Positions 22,120 through 33,080 of a DNA stretch of 64,000 nt are shown piece after piece. Position 1 is the stretch's first letter. The number at the start of each line of letters is the position of its first letter. The notes under the pieces were generated by a model. It ran no database searches and was not told the DNA's origin. It saw nothing but the letters and a program-made list of their open reading frames with translations. The position numbers and the translations under genes were made by a program. Source of the stretch: Eutypella sp. D-1 (Eukaryota; Ascomycota; Sordariomycetes; Xylariales; Diatrypaceae); contig JAJTTP010000005.1 in assembly GCA_023313575.1 (NCBI GenBank), forward strand, positions 930,001 to 994,000, written 5' to 3'.

Positions 22120-25100
22120 TTAATTAATGTTATTAAATAAATATAATAATATAAATTAATAAAATTAAAAAAATTATTATCGCGATAATTTAAAAATCTT
22201 TTTATATTAATATTATTAAAAGATTTTTATTATTACTTTTCCCCGTCCGTTTTTATAATAAATAATAATAAACCCTTTTTTATTTATATTATTATATAAT
22301 ATTTCTTTTTTATATTTATTAATATCATTATTATTATAAAAACCACTTTTATTATTTAATATATTAAATAATTAATAATAAGCCGAATTTTTAAAAGCTA
22401 TTAAAAAATAACCTTATACCGAAACCTTTTAATAAATATTAATATAAAAAAAAATAAAAAAAGTTAAAAACATATTATTATAACTTTTTAATTATTTATA
22501 AAAACGTATTATTTTATTCGTCTTATTTTTTAACCTTATAATTATAACTTAAATAAAATTCGATTTAATATAAGTTATTAACTTTTAAAAAGTAATATAA
22601 ATATTATTAATTATCGATAACTTTAAAAAGATTAATAATAAGTTAAAAACTAACCGGATAATTAAAAAAACTTTTAAATAATATTAAAACCATTTTTAAA
22701 AATTTATAAATATAAATTTTAAAATTATATTAAAAACGTTTCGGTTTATATTAAGGACCGTATTAATATAAAAAGGTATATACATTAAAAAATATAATAT
22801 TAATTTTATAACAGTATTAATTAACTTTATTACGTAATTTAAATTTCCGGTATAAAATTTTAAAAAATTTAAATTAATAAAAAGCTAATAATTTAACGTT
22901 TTAATATAAAAAATTTCGATTTATAATATAAAATAAAGATTAATTTATTTATAAATTTATAAATTATTTATTTATTTTAATTTATAGCTCGGGATATTTA
23001 TAAAACCGCCCGGTAAATTTTAATAATAATTAAAGATTTTAACGGTATAAATTATATTATAAAAAATAATAATTTTTATTAACCCGTTTTTTATAACCGC
23101 GCGTTAATTTTTTCTTTTTAATTTAAATTAATTACTTTTTTTTTTTTTTTAATAAATAACCCCGTTAAACTTTAACCCGGTTTTAAAACGTTTAAATCCC
23201 CGTAAAATATTAAATATCTTTTCGGTATTTAATAACCCTTTTTTTTTTAAACGGACCTAATTTTAACCTATTCCGTTTATGTAATAACCTTTTTTTATAT
23301 AATTTATATAACCTTTTCCCTTATAGCTTATATAACCTTTTCTTTCCGGGAATATTAACTTAAAATATTTATACTAATATTTATACCTTTTAAAATACCC
23401 TTAATTTGGATACCCCTAACCTGGATACCTTTAACCTGGATATTTTTATAATTATCCGATTTATCCGTTTTACCCGGGCTATCTTTTTTAACTAATAGGA
23501 AATAATTAATAACCTTTTAAACAGTTATATTTAACGATAAAAAAAAATAACCGGACCGTTCCTTTTTTAAAAATCCAGATTAACCTATATATTATAAAAC
23601 CTAAATAATTTCCATATTAACTTTTAACGCCACCCTTTTTTTAAATAATTATTTTAAATAAAAAATTAAAACCTGTAAAAACTTTAAAAAATTACGGTTC
23701 TTTTTTTAAATAATATTTAAGCTTATTTTAAAACCTAATTTATTATTAAAATAAATATTTATACTTATTAATAATTAATAAAAATAAATTTATTATATTA
23801 TCCCATTAATTAATATTTTAAATAAATTATATTTATCGATTATTATAAAATAATTTAAAAAAACTTAAAATAAAAAAAATAATTATATAAAAAAGATTTA
23901 TAATATTTTAAAAAATAAGTTCCGCTTTTTCCTTAATATATATTATATTAATAATATCCGGTAAACATAATTTTACATTATATTTTTAATTATTTTATTA
24001 AAACGTATAATATTATATTTCTTTTATAACGTCCCTTATTATTTAATATTTATTAATATATACCTTATTATAAAACGTTATTTTAATACCGAACAAAATA
24101 AAATTTAATATTATTATAATTAAATTTTTACGATTTTTTTTAATATTAAGGTTAAAAACATAAATAAAAATAATTTAAAAATATTTTAAATTATATTTAA
24201 TAAACTTTTTTTATATTAAAAAATATTAAAACCCGATTTTTAAAAAAAATAATAATTAATCGCCGTTATATACCGAACCTGCCGTATAATTATTTAATTT
24301 TAATATACTTTTTTCAAACTTATTATTTATTTTAAAAATTTAATAAATAAATTTTACGCCTTTATCGGCATTTATAAAGTTATAAAAGAATTAATTAATA
24401 TATAATTAATAAAGATAATAATAATAATAATAATAATAATAACGAAAATAATACTTTTTACGTCGACCGTAAATATTATCGAAATAATAAAAGTAAAAAA
24501 TACTATTAAAAATAAAAGACCGATAAGTAATAAAACCGTAAATACTGGATATATAAAAAGAAATATTAATTTATTAAATACTTAAAACGGGAACGTAAAA
24601 AAATAAAAACTTAATAAAAAGCTAAAAAAATATTTTACCGTACCAGTTACGCCGCTTTTTTTATTAAATATAAAAAAAATAAACCCGTTTTAAAACCCGA
24701 AAAAAAAATACCGCGGAATATTTTAACCGTTTAAATAACGGCTAATATTTTACGGCCGTTTATTTATTTAATTAAATTTTTTAATATCAAATCGACCCTT
24801 TTTTACTGATTAAAAAAAAATAACGCTCCCGATATTATATTTGTTTTAAACAAATATATTAAAAGCATATTTTAAAAAATTATATTAAATATAGGTGTTA
24901 TTAAAATATTTATTATAAAAAAGGAATAATATTTTATTTTAATAAAGGAATACCCTAATTAACGATTAAAAATGGATAAAAATCGTATAAAAGAAATTAA
25001 TATCCGTTTTAAAAATAAACCCCGTATTAAATTATTCGGTATAATTTTTATTAATACCTTTTTCGAATAAATTAATTTTTACGTAATAAAAATAAATATC

Positions 25101-27956
25101 TTATTTTTAATATTAATTAAAAACATAAATTAATTTAATATATATTTTAATAATATTATAAACCAATTAATCGGTAAAAACGGTATAACAGTTAATGTTA
25201 TTTAAAAATAAAGATATTTATAGTTTAAATTCGATAATATTATTTATTTTACGGAAATAAAATTATGTAAAATTTATATACGTTTCGGATATTTATTTAT
25301 TAATAAATTATATAACTTTTTAAATAAGGTAAGATATAATATTAAAATCGATATTTTTAAAAAAATTAATAAATTTTACTATTATTATTAAATTAAAAAT
25401 AAAGCATTTTAAAAGTTTAAATTTAGCTTAAAAATTTTAAAAGTAAATTTTAATTTTAAAATAATCGTTAATATAATATATTTAAATAAAAAACCTATCT
25501 TTTATATCGTTAACGTAACCATAAGATTTTAAATAATACGTTTTATAAAAAATATATTAATTAAAAAAATATAAAATATATTTAAAACCCCCGGATATTA
25601 TTATTTATAACGTAAAAATAAATTTCGATAATATTAAATTCCGTAATAAAGTACGTTTTATTAAAATTACTTATTATTAAATACCGGTAAAAACATATTA
25701 GTTTATTAATAAAATGAAAAAATATTATAGCTTTATTCGTAAAGCTTATAAAATTATTACGTTTATAAATAATAATAAAGACGGTTAATAATATAATTAA
25801 TTTTAACACTTTTATTTTTATTTTATTAATTTTTAAAGTTTACCCTTAAATTAATATAAACTTATTTTTTATCTTTATATAAATTTAAAAAGCTTAAATA
25901 ATATAAAAGGTTATAACGGAAATTAAAAAAATTAAAGCATAAAAATCGGTCTAAAATGCATTAAATATTAAAAATAGCCCGAATACGTAAAAAACATTTT
26001 TAAAATCATTCTTTTTAAATAATACAATATTTATATATAAAGAAAAAAAAGGATAAAAAAACTTATTTAAAATTATTACGGTAATTAATAAAAACATAAC
26101 GGTAAATTTAAAAATAATAAAAAATATAATAACTTTCCGAAATTTATACGTTAAACTTTATACTTAATTAAAAAAAATCTTTATTTAAAAAAAATTAATA
26201 ATTATCCCCGGCGAAAAAGTTAAAATAATATAAATAAACTTTTAATACGTTAATACTAAGGAAAAAAATAATAAAATATTAATTTTTAAATTAAAAGTAA
26301 ATAAAAAAATTATAATATTTAAAAGATTATTTAAAATTTCCGATTTTAAAAAACTAAACGTTTTATTTAAAAAAGGCATTTTACGATTTAAAATATATAA
26401 CGTTACCATATACCGAAACGTAATAATTTTTAAATTAAAAATAATTCATAAAATAAAAAGCAAAAATACCTTATTATTATATAAAAAGTTATAATTAATC
26501 GTTTACAGTTACGGAAATTCCGATAAAACTTTTATTATAATTTACGTATTTATTATTTAATAAGCTAATTAACGCTTTATTTTAACAATAACCTTTATTT
26601 TACAGCTTAAAAAAATAAAAATTATAATATTAAATATTATTATAACGGATTATTTTTATATAACTATTTACCGAATTAAAAAATAAATACCCCGAAAAAA
26701 CGTTATTACGTATTATTAAATTATTATACGGATTTATAAAATTAAGCATTTATTAATTTAAAACTTATTTATAATATTATTAATAAAAATTATATATAAA
26801 ACTATTAACTTTTAACCTTTATTTATTAATATTAAATATAAAACTATTCGGGATTACGGGATTTTAAATAAATAATATATTTAATATCGGTATTACGGAT
26901 TTTTTAATCTTAAAAAATAAAATATTTACCGAAATAAAAATTAAAACATGTTTATAAAAAATATTAAAAAACGGATTAACCGAAAACTTTAACGGTTTAT
27001 AAATTATTATACGTAAATATAAAATAATTGCTATATAAAAAGGATAAACCGAGAAATTAAAACTTTTAATTATAAAAATACCTTTTTTAAAACTGATAAA
27101 AAAATACGTCGAATAATAAACGCGTAAAGTTTATATTGTTTTTATTTATTAATTAAAAGCGATTTTTAATTATTCCATAATAACATAACATATTAAACCC
27201 GGCCTTAAAAAAGTTAAAATATTAAACGTTAAAATTAAATAATAAATAAATAATAAAAACCATAAACTTAATTATATCGAATTAAATTTTATAAAATTAA
27301 AACTATACGTATTTATCGATAAATTCTTTATTAATAATAAAGATATAAACTTATAAATCGGATATTTTATCATTTTAAATAATAAAAAATTAAAAAACCA
27401 TAATAATAAATTAAATATTAAAAATAATATTATTTATTAATTATTTATTAAATATAAACGTATTATTTATAACGTTTTAATTAATAAAATATATAATATA
27501 ATTTAAAATTTTAACGTAAAATATATTTTATATTATAGGCTTAATATTATTTTAATACGTTTATCGCTTTCCCGGGCTTTATTAATTTTATATACTAATT
27601 TTTTTTCCTTATATTAATATTTAATATAAATAAATAGCATTAATAAAAAAAAATTAATAATCGATTTAATAATATTACGATATTTTTATAAAAATAAAAA
27701 AATTAATAATATTCGATAAATTTATAACATTTATAATCCTGCCGATACCATAATAAAAGCCACTTTTAATAAGGTTATAAAAATATTTATCGAAAATAAT
27801 TAAATTATTTTAAAATTAAAAAGTTAAATAAAACGGGAATAATAATATTAACGTTTATTATTTAATTATTTAATTATTTATTTACTTATTTATTTATTTT
27901 TATTTTCTTTAATAATATTTTATAATCAGTTAATTACGAAAAAAAAATAAAGTAAA

Positions 27957-28155
27957 TATTAATTATTAATAATTATTAATATAGACCCATATACCAGTAA
28001 AAAATACCTATGTACCTATCTCCCGTTTATATAAAGATACGGGCTTCGCCTATATCCCTCCCAGATAGAAAGATAGACCTTAGACCAGAATACAACACCA
28101 GTCTCACCACCTTTCATATTGTTATCTCTCTCCTTTACGTACGTACCTACCAACA
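27957..28155 (+). repeat. 3' LTR (199 bp), inner edge RIP-mutated, outer part intact
   Basis: Begins TATTAA (mutated TGTTAG) and ends CAACA. The first 30 bases carry G-to-A and C-to-T changes relative to the 5' LTR; from about 28000 it is unmutated. TATA-like box at 28028-28036. Confidence 0.92.
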
Positions 28156-28160
28156 GAAGT
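28156..28160. repeat. 5 bp target-site duplication, right copy (GAAGT)
   Basis: Identical to 21916-21920; marks the exact right edge of the insertion. Confidence 0.9.
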
Positions 28161-28562
28161 GCGGAGCAGCACATGATACATCAGATTTTCATTATGCAAG
28201 CTGGCTTGCATCGTCATCAGGCCCTTAGGACGGCGTGTTAAGGGGCGTAAAACAATGGAGCGGGTACCCGTCGAAGTAGAGCGACGGCAAAGCGTTGCGT
28301 GGCAGTACGGCAAACTTCATTGCAGGTTGTCCAATATGATGGGGCAATAGCTATGTCGAGTAACCCAACATGCAGTCAGGCGAGCCCACCACCTTTTCCT
28401 GGGCAGCAACTATGTGTGCCCTACAACAAAAGAAATTTTGTGTCTTTCCTCGGTTATATGGAAACCAAACAGAGGATTAACTACATCTACCGTTCTCGCA
28501 GCTTCTCAGACAAATCGTGTAGTTTAAGCGGTAAAACTATCCTGATGTCTTGAAAGATGAAC
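28161..28562. other. Gap between retrotransposon and CCCH-RBR gene
   Basis: Normal-composition DNA containing what remains of the ligase promoter. A 66-codon frame at 28353-28553 could be an upstream exon or chance. The transposon lies only about 400 bp from the predicted ATG. Confidence 0.5.
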
Positions 28563-30949
28563 ATGATTCTCCCAGAAAGATCTAGAGACACGCGATCACA
28601 GGTTGCCTGTCGGTTTTTCCAGCGTGGCCAGTGTCGGAAAGGAAATACTTGCCCCTATTTGCATAATAAGGACGAAACTTCTGAGCATCAAGTCACGGCA
28701 AGATCAACAGTAAGAACAAACCTGGCGGAATAAGAACAAATGTTGATATATATTCTAGTCACAGATATTGCCCACAGATGAAAAAGTGAAGCGGCTGCTC
28801 GGCGGTGCTACGGTATGGTTCGAAGCTGGAGCCAGCATCACGAAAGTTTCCTTGCCATCCGATTACTCCACCGTCCACATCAGTCAGCTACCACAAGACA
28901 GCACCCCGAGTTCTGTTACCACTCTACTTAGATCCCATGGTCTTGCCAGTCCAAATTCGGATGATATTCGAATAATTCGGGGGCCAGGAGCCCAGTGCGC
29001 TGCCGATATCAGAGTCGAAGATCGCGATTTCGCACGTTCGGTTTGCGACAAGATTGGGCCACATGTGGTTTCCCGTACAACGCTGAAGAGACAACCCTTT
29101 GCGACGCAAATAGAGACGTCTATTGTGTCAGATTCGAACGCGCTCCGTATGAACTGCAAGAAAGTACGCTGCTCTTGGCATAAGCCCTGTAAAACTGCAT
29201 GGCTTAACTTTGGAAACGGCGACATCGCTACCCGCGTCAGCAGAAAGTTTCGTGAAGGAACATACAGGATTCTAGGCCAAGTAGTAACGTGCAACAACGC
29301 AACTCGAGGCGGAGGGGCTTACAACCCCAAGGCATGGACTGTGTGTTTAACTGAAGTCCCGGTCACTGCATCAAAAGACGACATCTCTCGGGCTGTCCAG
29401 TTTCAGGGGGATAAACCGCGCGACATCCAAATCGGAAAGCCAACATATTCCGCCGATGCTGAGGAATGTTCAGCTATGATACAGTCTTTATTTACCAAGA
29501 TCGGACCTCTAGAATGGTGGGAATTCACTCCCGATTCTACTGGAAAGCGAATGAAAGCGAATGCTCGGTTCCAAGAGGAACATGACGCAAGAGAAGCGGC
29601 AAGGACTCTGAACGGTACCAATTTGCCGTTCCATGCATCTGCGAAACTAACCGTCAATCTTGTCTATTCTGCGAAGTTCAAGATAGCGGCATCGATATAC
29701 GAGGCCGTCGAGTCCCAGATAAGAGCCAAGATTAAGGAATGGAAGGCCCTGCATTTACATTTTACTGTCTATGATAACTCGGTTCCTCCAAAATGGTATC
29801 GCGTCCTAAAGCTCGAAGGGGAAGTCGCTAAGGATGTCGCTGAGGCAAAATTGAGTATGGAGAAGATGCTCGCTGGGACCATCGCCATGGATGGAAATAC
29901 TGTCTTATGGCACCCATCCTTTCTTGGGAAGGGGGTACTCTCACATAGACTGGCCCAGTTGCAACTGCAGACTGGCGTACTCATCATCCGGGATAAAGCC
30001 AAGTCACAGCTCCGTCTATATGGCCCAACGAAAGTGTGCGACAAGGTGCAAGCAAACATTATCCAGATTCTGACCTCGGATACGAAAGAGGTCTTCAGCC
30101 TTTTGCTTGATCAAACAAAGCTCTCATGGGCATGTCGCGGTGGCTTCAAACAGATTGCCGAAGAAATTGGAAATGCAAATGTTACGTTCGATATCATCTC
30201 GACACCGAAACGGATTATTGTAACCGGTACGTCTAGGCAGTACGAGGCAGCATTGGCGCTTATGGATAGTCAAGGAGCCGTGCGAAGAAATCCTTCGAGT
30301 TTAAGCACCGATGACTGCACAATCTGTTGGACTGAAGCGGAGAATCCGATCAAAACCGGATGTGGCCACACGTATTGTCTGGGCTGTTTTGAAACGCTCT
30401 GTATATCTGCCACAACATCTGACTCAGAAGTGCTGGTGAAATGTGCAGGTGGCTCTGATAAGTGTGCCACGGTGTTCGGTGTCCCAGAGCTTCAAGAGCC
30501 TCTCTTCGGCCGCATTTGAAGAGCTGCTAGAGCGGTCATTCACCTCCTATATGCGCCACAACCCGCATCTAGTGAGATACTGTCCCTCTGCAGCGTGTGG
30601 GTATATATATCGGGTCAGCGATACGGCAGAGTCACAGACTTGCCCCAACTGCTTATCTCCTGTCTGTACAGGATGCCATGCACAGCACAACGGCATGACC
30701 TGTGCCGACTACCAGGATATAACCACCGGCAGAATAGCGGCACTTGAGCAACTAAAGCTGGAGGACAATATCCGAGATTGCCCTAAATGCAAAACTCTCA
30801 TTCAAAAGACGGATGGGTGCAACCATATCACTTGCATGTGCGGGGCGCATATTTGTTGGTTCTGCCTGCGAATCTTTGAGCGATCGGGCGACTGCTATTC
30901 ACATATGACTGGTGCACATGGGAGCATCGGCATAGCTGTCTACGAATAA
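28563..30949 (+). CDS. CCCH zinc finger / RNA-binding / RBR E3 ubiquitin ligase, frameshifted
   Basis: Exon 1 is 28563-28709 and the intron is 28710-28764; the frame continues to a stop at 30519. Exon 1 has a CX7CX5CX3H finger (CRFFQRGQCRKGNTCPYLH). The middle (about residues 70-540) looks like RRM-like and KH-like RNA-binding modules (VHISQLP; WTVCLTEVPVTASKDDI; a GGFKQIAEEIG KH-type loop). RING1 follows: CTICWTEAENPIKTGCGHTYC. At about 30515 the frame breaks. Downstream, in a second frame to 30949, come the rest of the linker (AAFEELLERSF), the IBR (YCPSAACGYIYRV, CPNCLSPVC) and RING2 (CPKCKTLIQKTDGCNHITC). RING2 includes the Cys that forms the ubiquitin thioester in RBR ligases. Restoring frame needs net +2 or -1 nt, consistent with loss of one TC from a CTCTCT run. 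It is therefore a recent pseudogene or a sequencing error. The family ubiquitinates targets through RING1-to-RING2 transfer. Confidence 0.75.
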
Positions 30950-32031
30950 GGCATATGAATGAATGTTGGGTAGCTTATAAAACCAAATGAGCCCGGCTTA
31001 TCACGAGCCGATATACGCTCTATGATTTGTACTGTCTTTGGAATTAATTGCCTGTTGGAAGTAACGCGCTTAAACTAGGTGTCTAATGGCACAGTGACAT
31101 CGCTGGCGTGTATATTCCTAACCGACCGTAAGATTTCTACATAGCAGTCTTTTCCTCCAATTCATTACTCGAAATTGAGTCGCCGATATCCTATTAGGAG
31201 AACCATCTGTTGGCCCCGAAAGAGCCATCCTCATCGTACTGTTTGGAAGCTTCTTCAGAGTCCTTCCTGACTTGCTCATCATCTTTCCTCTCTGCCATTA
31301 CATTAGTCACTGGCTGTTGAATGAATATCGTAAGATATGAAGTATCAACTCAGATGCTTCACATAGTACAGCTAAGGTACTCAAATAATTGTATGATAAC
31401 AGCCTCGGTCGCCTGTTTTATTGAATGTAGGTTCCACTTGCCTAGATCCTTCTCCTGTTCATATAATAGTCACGGGTAATTTCCAAGGTTATGCTTATGA
31501 TTGGGTCTACGTAAACATTATGAACAAGTGATTATGGGGGTCTATTTGAGCCAAGGGGAGAGCAAGTATGTAGAGCTAATACCTCAGGGTATCCTGATAT
31601 CCCCACTGTATCTCCGAATGTAGGTACGAAAGGGGGCTGATCCAGTCCGTCAAATAGAGGAACCAAGATGTATTGATAATTTCGATGGGCACAACCGGCC
31701 GTTCCCACCTACCAAGGAAGAAATAGTGAAACCAGAGCTGGATAATCAATCACGAGTAATGGGTTTGTATATTGTATCGGACATGTGAGATTACTTCTAT
31801 GCTAGTGGGACAACAACAGAGACATTTACCAAAGTTTTGAATTTGCCAAGGTGAAAGACTATTTCGTATTTCGTATAATCTAAGCCTATTATTCTTTGTT
31901 TATTGAATATTCTATAAATCATTTCGTTATATATGTTTAGGTTAGTAAGCTTATGAGCTGAATTATTGAAGACCTACATACGATAACGGATTTTAACTCT
32001 TTGGCTAGGCTTTCGAGGTCGACACTTGGTA
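30950..32031. other. Intergenic region with one tiny possible exon
   Basis: No clear gene apart from the short minus-strand frame listed at 31194-31298. The rest is A+T-leaning with no domain signal. Confidence 0.4.
31194..31298 (-). CDS. Possible 34-aa protein or terminal exon
   Basis: Begins MAERKDDEQVRKDSEEASKQ and ends SFGANRWFS before TAA. Very hydrophilic and charged, then an aromatic end. It reads more like coding sequence than its surroundings, but no partner exon or family was recognised. It could be the last exon of an undetected gene. Confidence 0.25.
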   Translation of the reverse strand: MAERKDDEQVRKDSEEASKQYDEDGSFGANRWFS

Positions 32032-32538
32032 TTATCGCGTCATAACGTATTGTAGCACGATCAAGACAAGCAGTATCGGGACTAATAGAGACAGTAGACG
32101 CATCTGAACAGAGATTAAGAACTCGAGAACAGTTAGCGCCGTCCCATTTTCGCTGATGCGCCTCCATAGGGAAGAGCCCGCGGGGTTAACCTTGAATCCT
32201 CCTTGGTGTTGAGCATTTAGGTCATGTGTAAGATTGTGCTCTCTGCAGAACTCACAATTATTGTTGGCGCCTTCCGTAGTAGCAGTCATACAGTAGCCAC
32301 AGCTAGATGCACTGTCGAGTTGGCTGAGCCGGTCGATGTCGACAGCCACGTCCCTATAATCACCTGACACCAACACGGGTTTTGGCCGTTTGTTAACGGG
32401 GATGACGATGGATAGTTTGGGCTTCGGTAGCGTCGTATTTTCAGAGCCAATTGTACAATACCTCGGGATGTTGCTCTGCGACAGAAGCGGGATCTTCTGC
32501 AATTCTTGGGCTCCAACGGTAGCCATCTCAACTAGCAA
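32032..32538 (-). CDS. Hypothetical protein with CxxC pairs and C-terminal membrane segment
   Basis: Up to 168 residues; the likely start is the second Met (32526, MATVGAQELQ). The middle holds two cysteine pairs, CGYC and CEFC, separated by about 12 residues, a possible zinc or disulphide knuckle. The last 30 residues are one hydrophobic helix (LLSLLVPILLVLIVLQYV) followed by MTR, which looks like a tail anchor. I do not recognise a family. No supporting intron pattern is seen, so this is a modest call. Confidence 0.4.
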   Translation of the reverse strand: MLVEMATVGAQELQKIPLLSQSNIPRYCTIGSENTTLPKPKLSIVIPVNKRPKPVLVSGDYRDVAVDIDRLSQLDSASSCGYCMTATTEGANNNCEFCREHNLTHDLNAQHQGGFKVNPAGSSLWRRISENGTALTVLEFLISVQMRLLSLLVPILLVLIVLQYVMTR

Positions 32539-33080
32539 GACAGCAATACGGTTCGAAATAAAGAGAAGAATAGCCTATTCTTAATCGTGACGGAAGACTT
32601 TTGCCCTGAAATACCACACCGAAGCACCTAGTGTAGAAATGGGTGTGTGCATGCGATTCCCCAACTTCATTGAAGAGACAGAACAGGTGTAACAGGCCTG
32701 CCTTTATATGTTTCACCTGGAGGTGCAACAACAAAGCCATTAACAGGACAATGTAAGACAATGACCTGGCACAGACAAAGGCTTGCGGCCCTCATAGAAG
32801 ATAAGACTGTTCCTTTTACCAACAATAGCAACAAGCAGATAATGAATTGACATGCTATAATGCATTGTCGTAATAGATGCATGATGTCCGTTGTTATGGT
32901 GAGTCATGACGAACTAAGGATCGGGGAGGCCTGGACAAGGATTGGATATATTCTTTGACTTGACTTATGACCACGCATAAGCATAAACCATCGGTTAACA
33001 GAATGGTAAGGCTTGGGCAGACATATACGTTTGATAGCGGCTGGGCAGGTGTCCCCTAATATCTTGATATAGACCTGAGT
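32539..33080. other. Intergenic gap
   Basis: 3' flank of the GH3 gene and upstream region of the small membrane protein. No gene is seen. Confidence 0.5.

Larger units (their letters stand above)
21921..28155 (+). mobile_element. LTR retrotransposon, probably Ty1/copia, inactivated by RIP
   Basis: The element spans 6,235 bp with direct 199 bp LTRs (21921-22119 and 27957-28155), TG..CA ends and a GAAGT duplication. Between about 22020 and 27985 the sequence is extremely A+T-rich. CpA and TpG are almost absent, while CpG and CpC remain, as expected when RIP converts CpA to TpA on both strands. No long coding frame survives. Around 26720-26765 on the plus strand the relic still reads ALYG-like (ttattatacgga, then residues resembling KSALLWF after reversing C-to-T changes). 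This recalls the reverse-transcriptase motif of fungal Ty1/copia elements and lies about three quarters into the element, as expected for copia. A purine tract lies just before the 3' LTR near 27938-27956. Family and orientation are inference; the LTR structure is read directly. Confidence 0.9.

Noticed and set aside
25582..25809. 75-codon minus-strand frame within the retrotransposon
   Set aside because: A chance frame in RIP-generated A+T-rich DNA, composed of Ile/Asn/Phe/Tyr codons.
21921..28155. A+T-rich block considered as mitochondrial DNA insert or centromere fragment
   Set aside because: LTRs, target-site duplication and the CpA-depleted transition pattern identify a RIP-ed retrotransposon.
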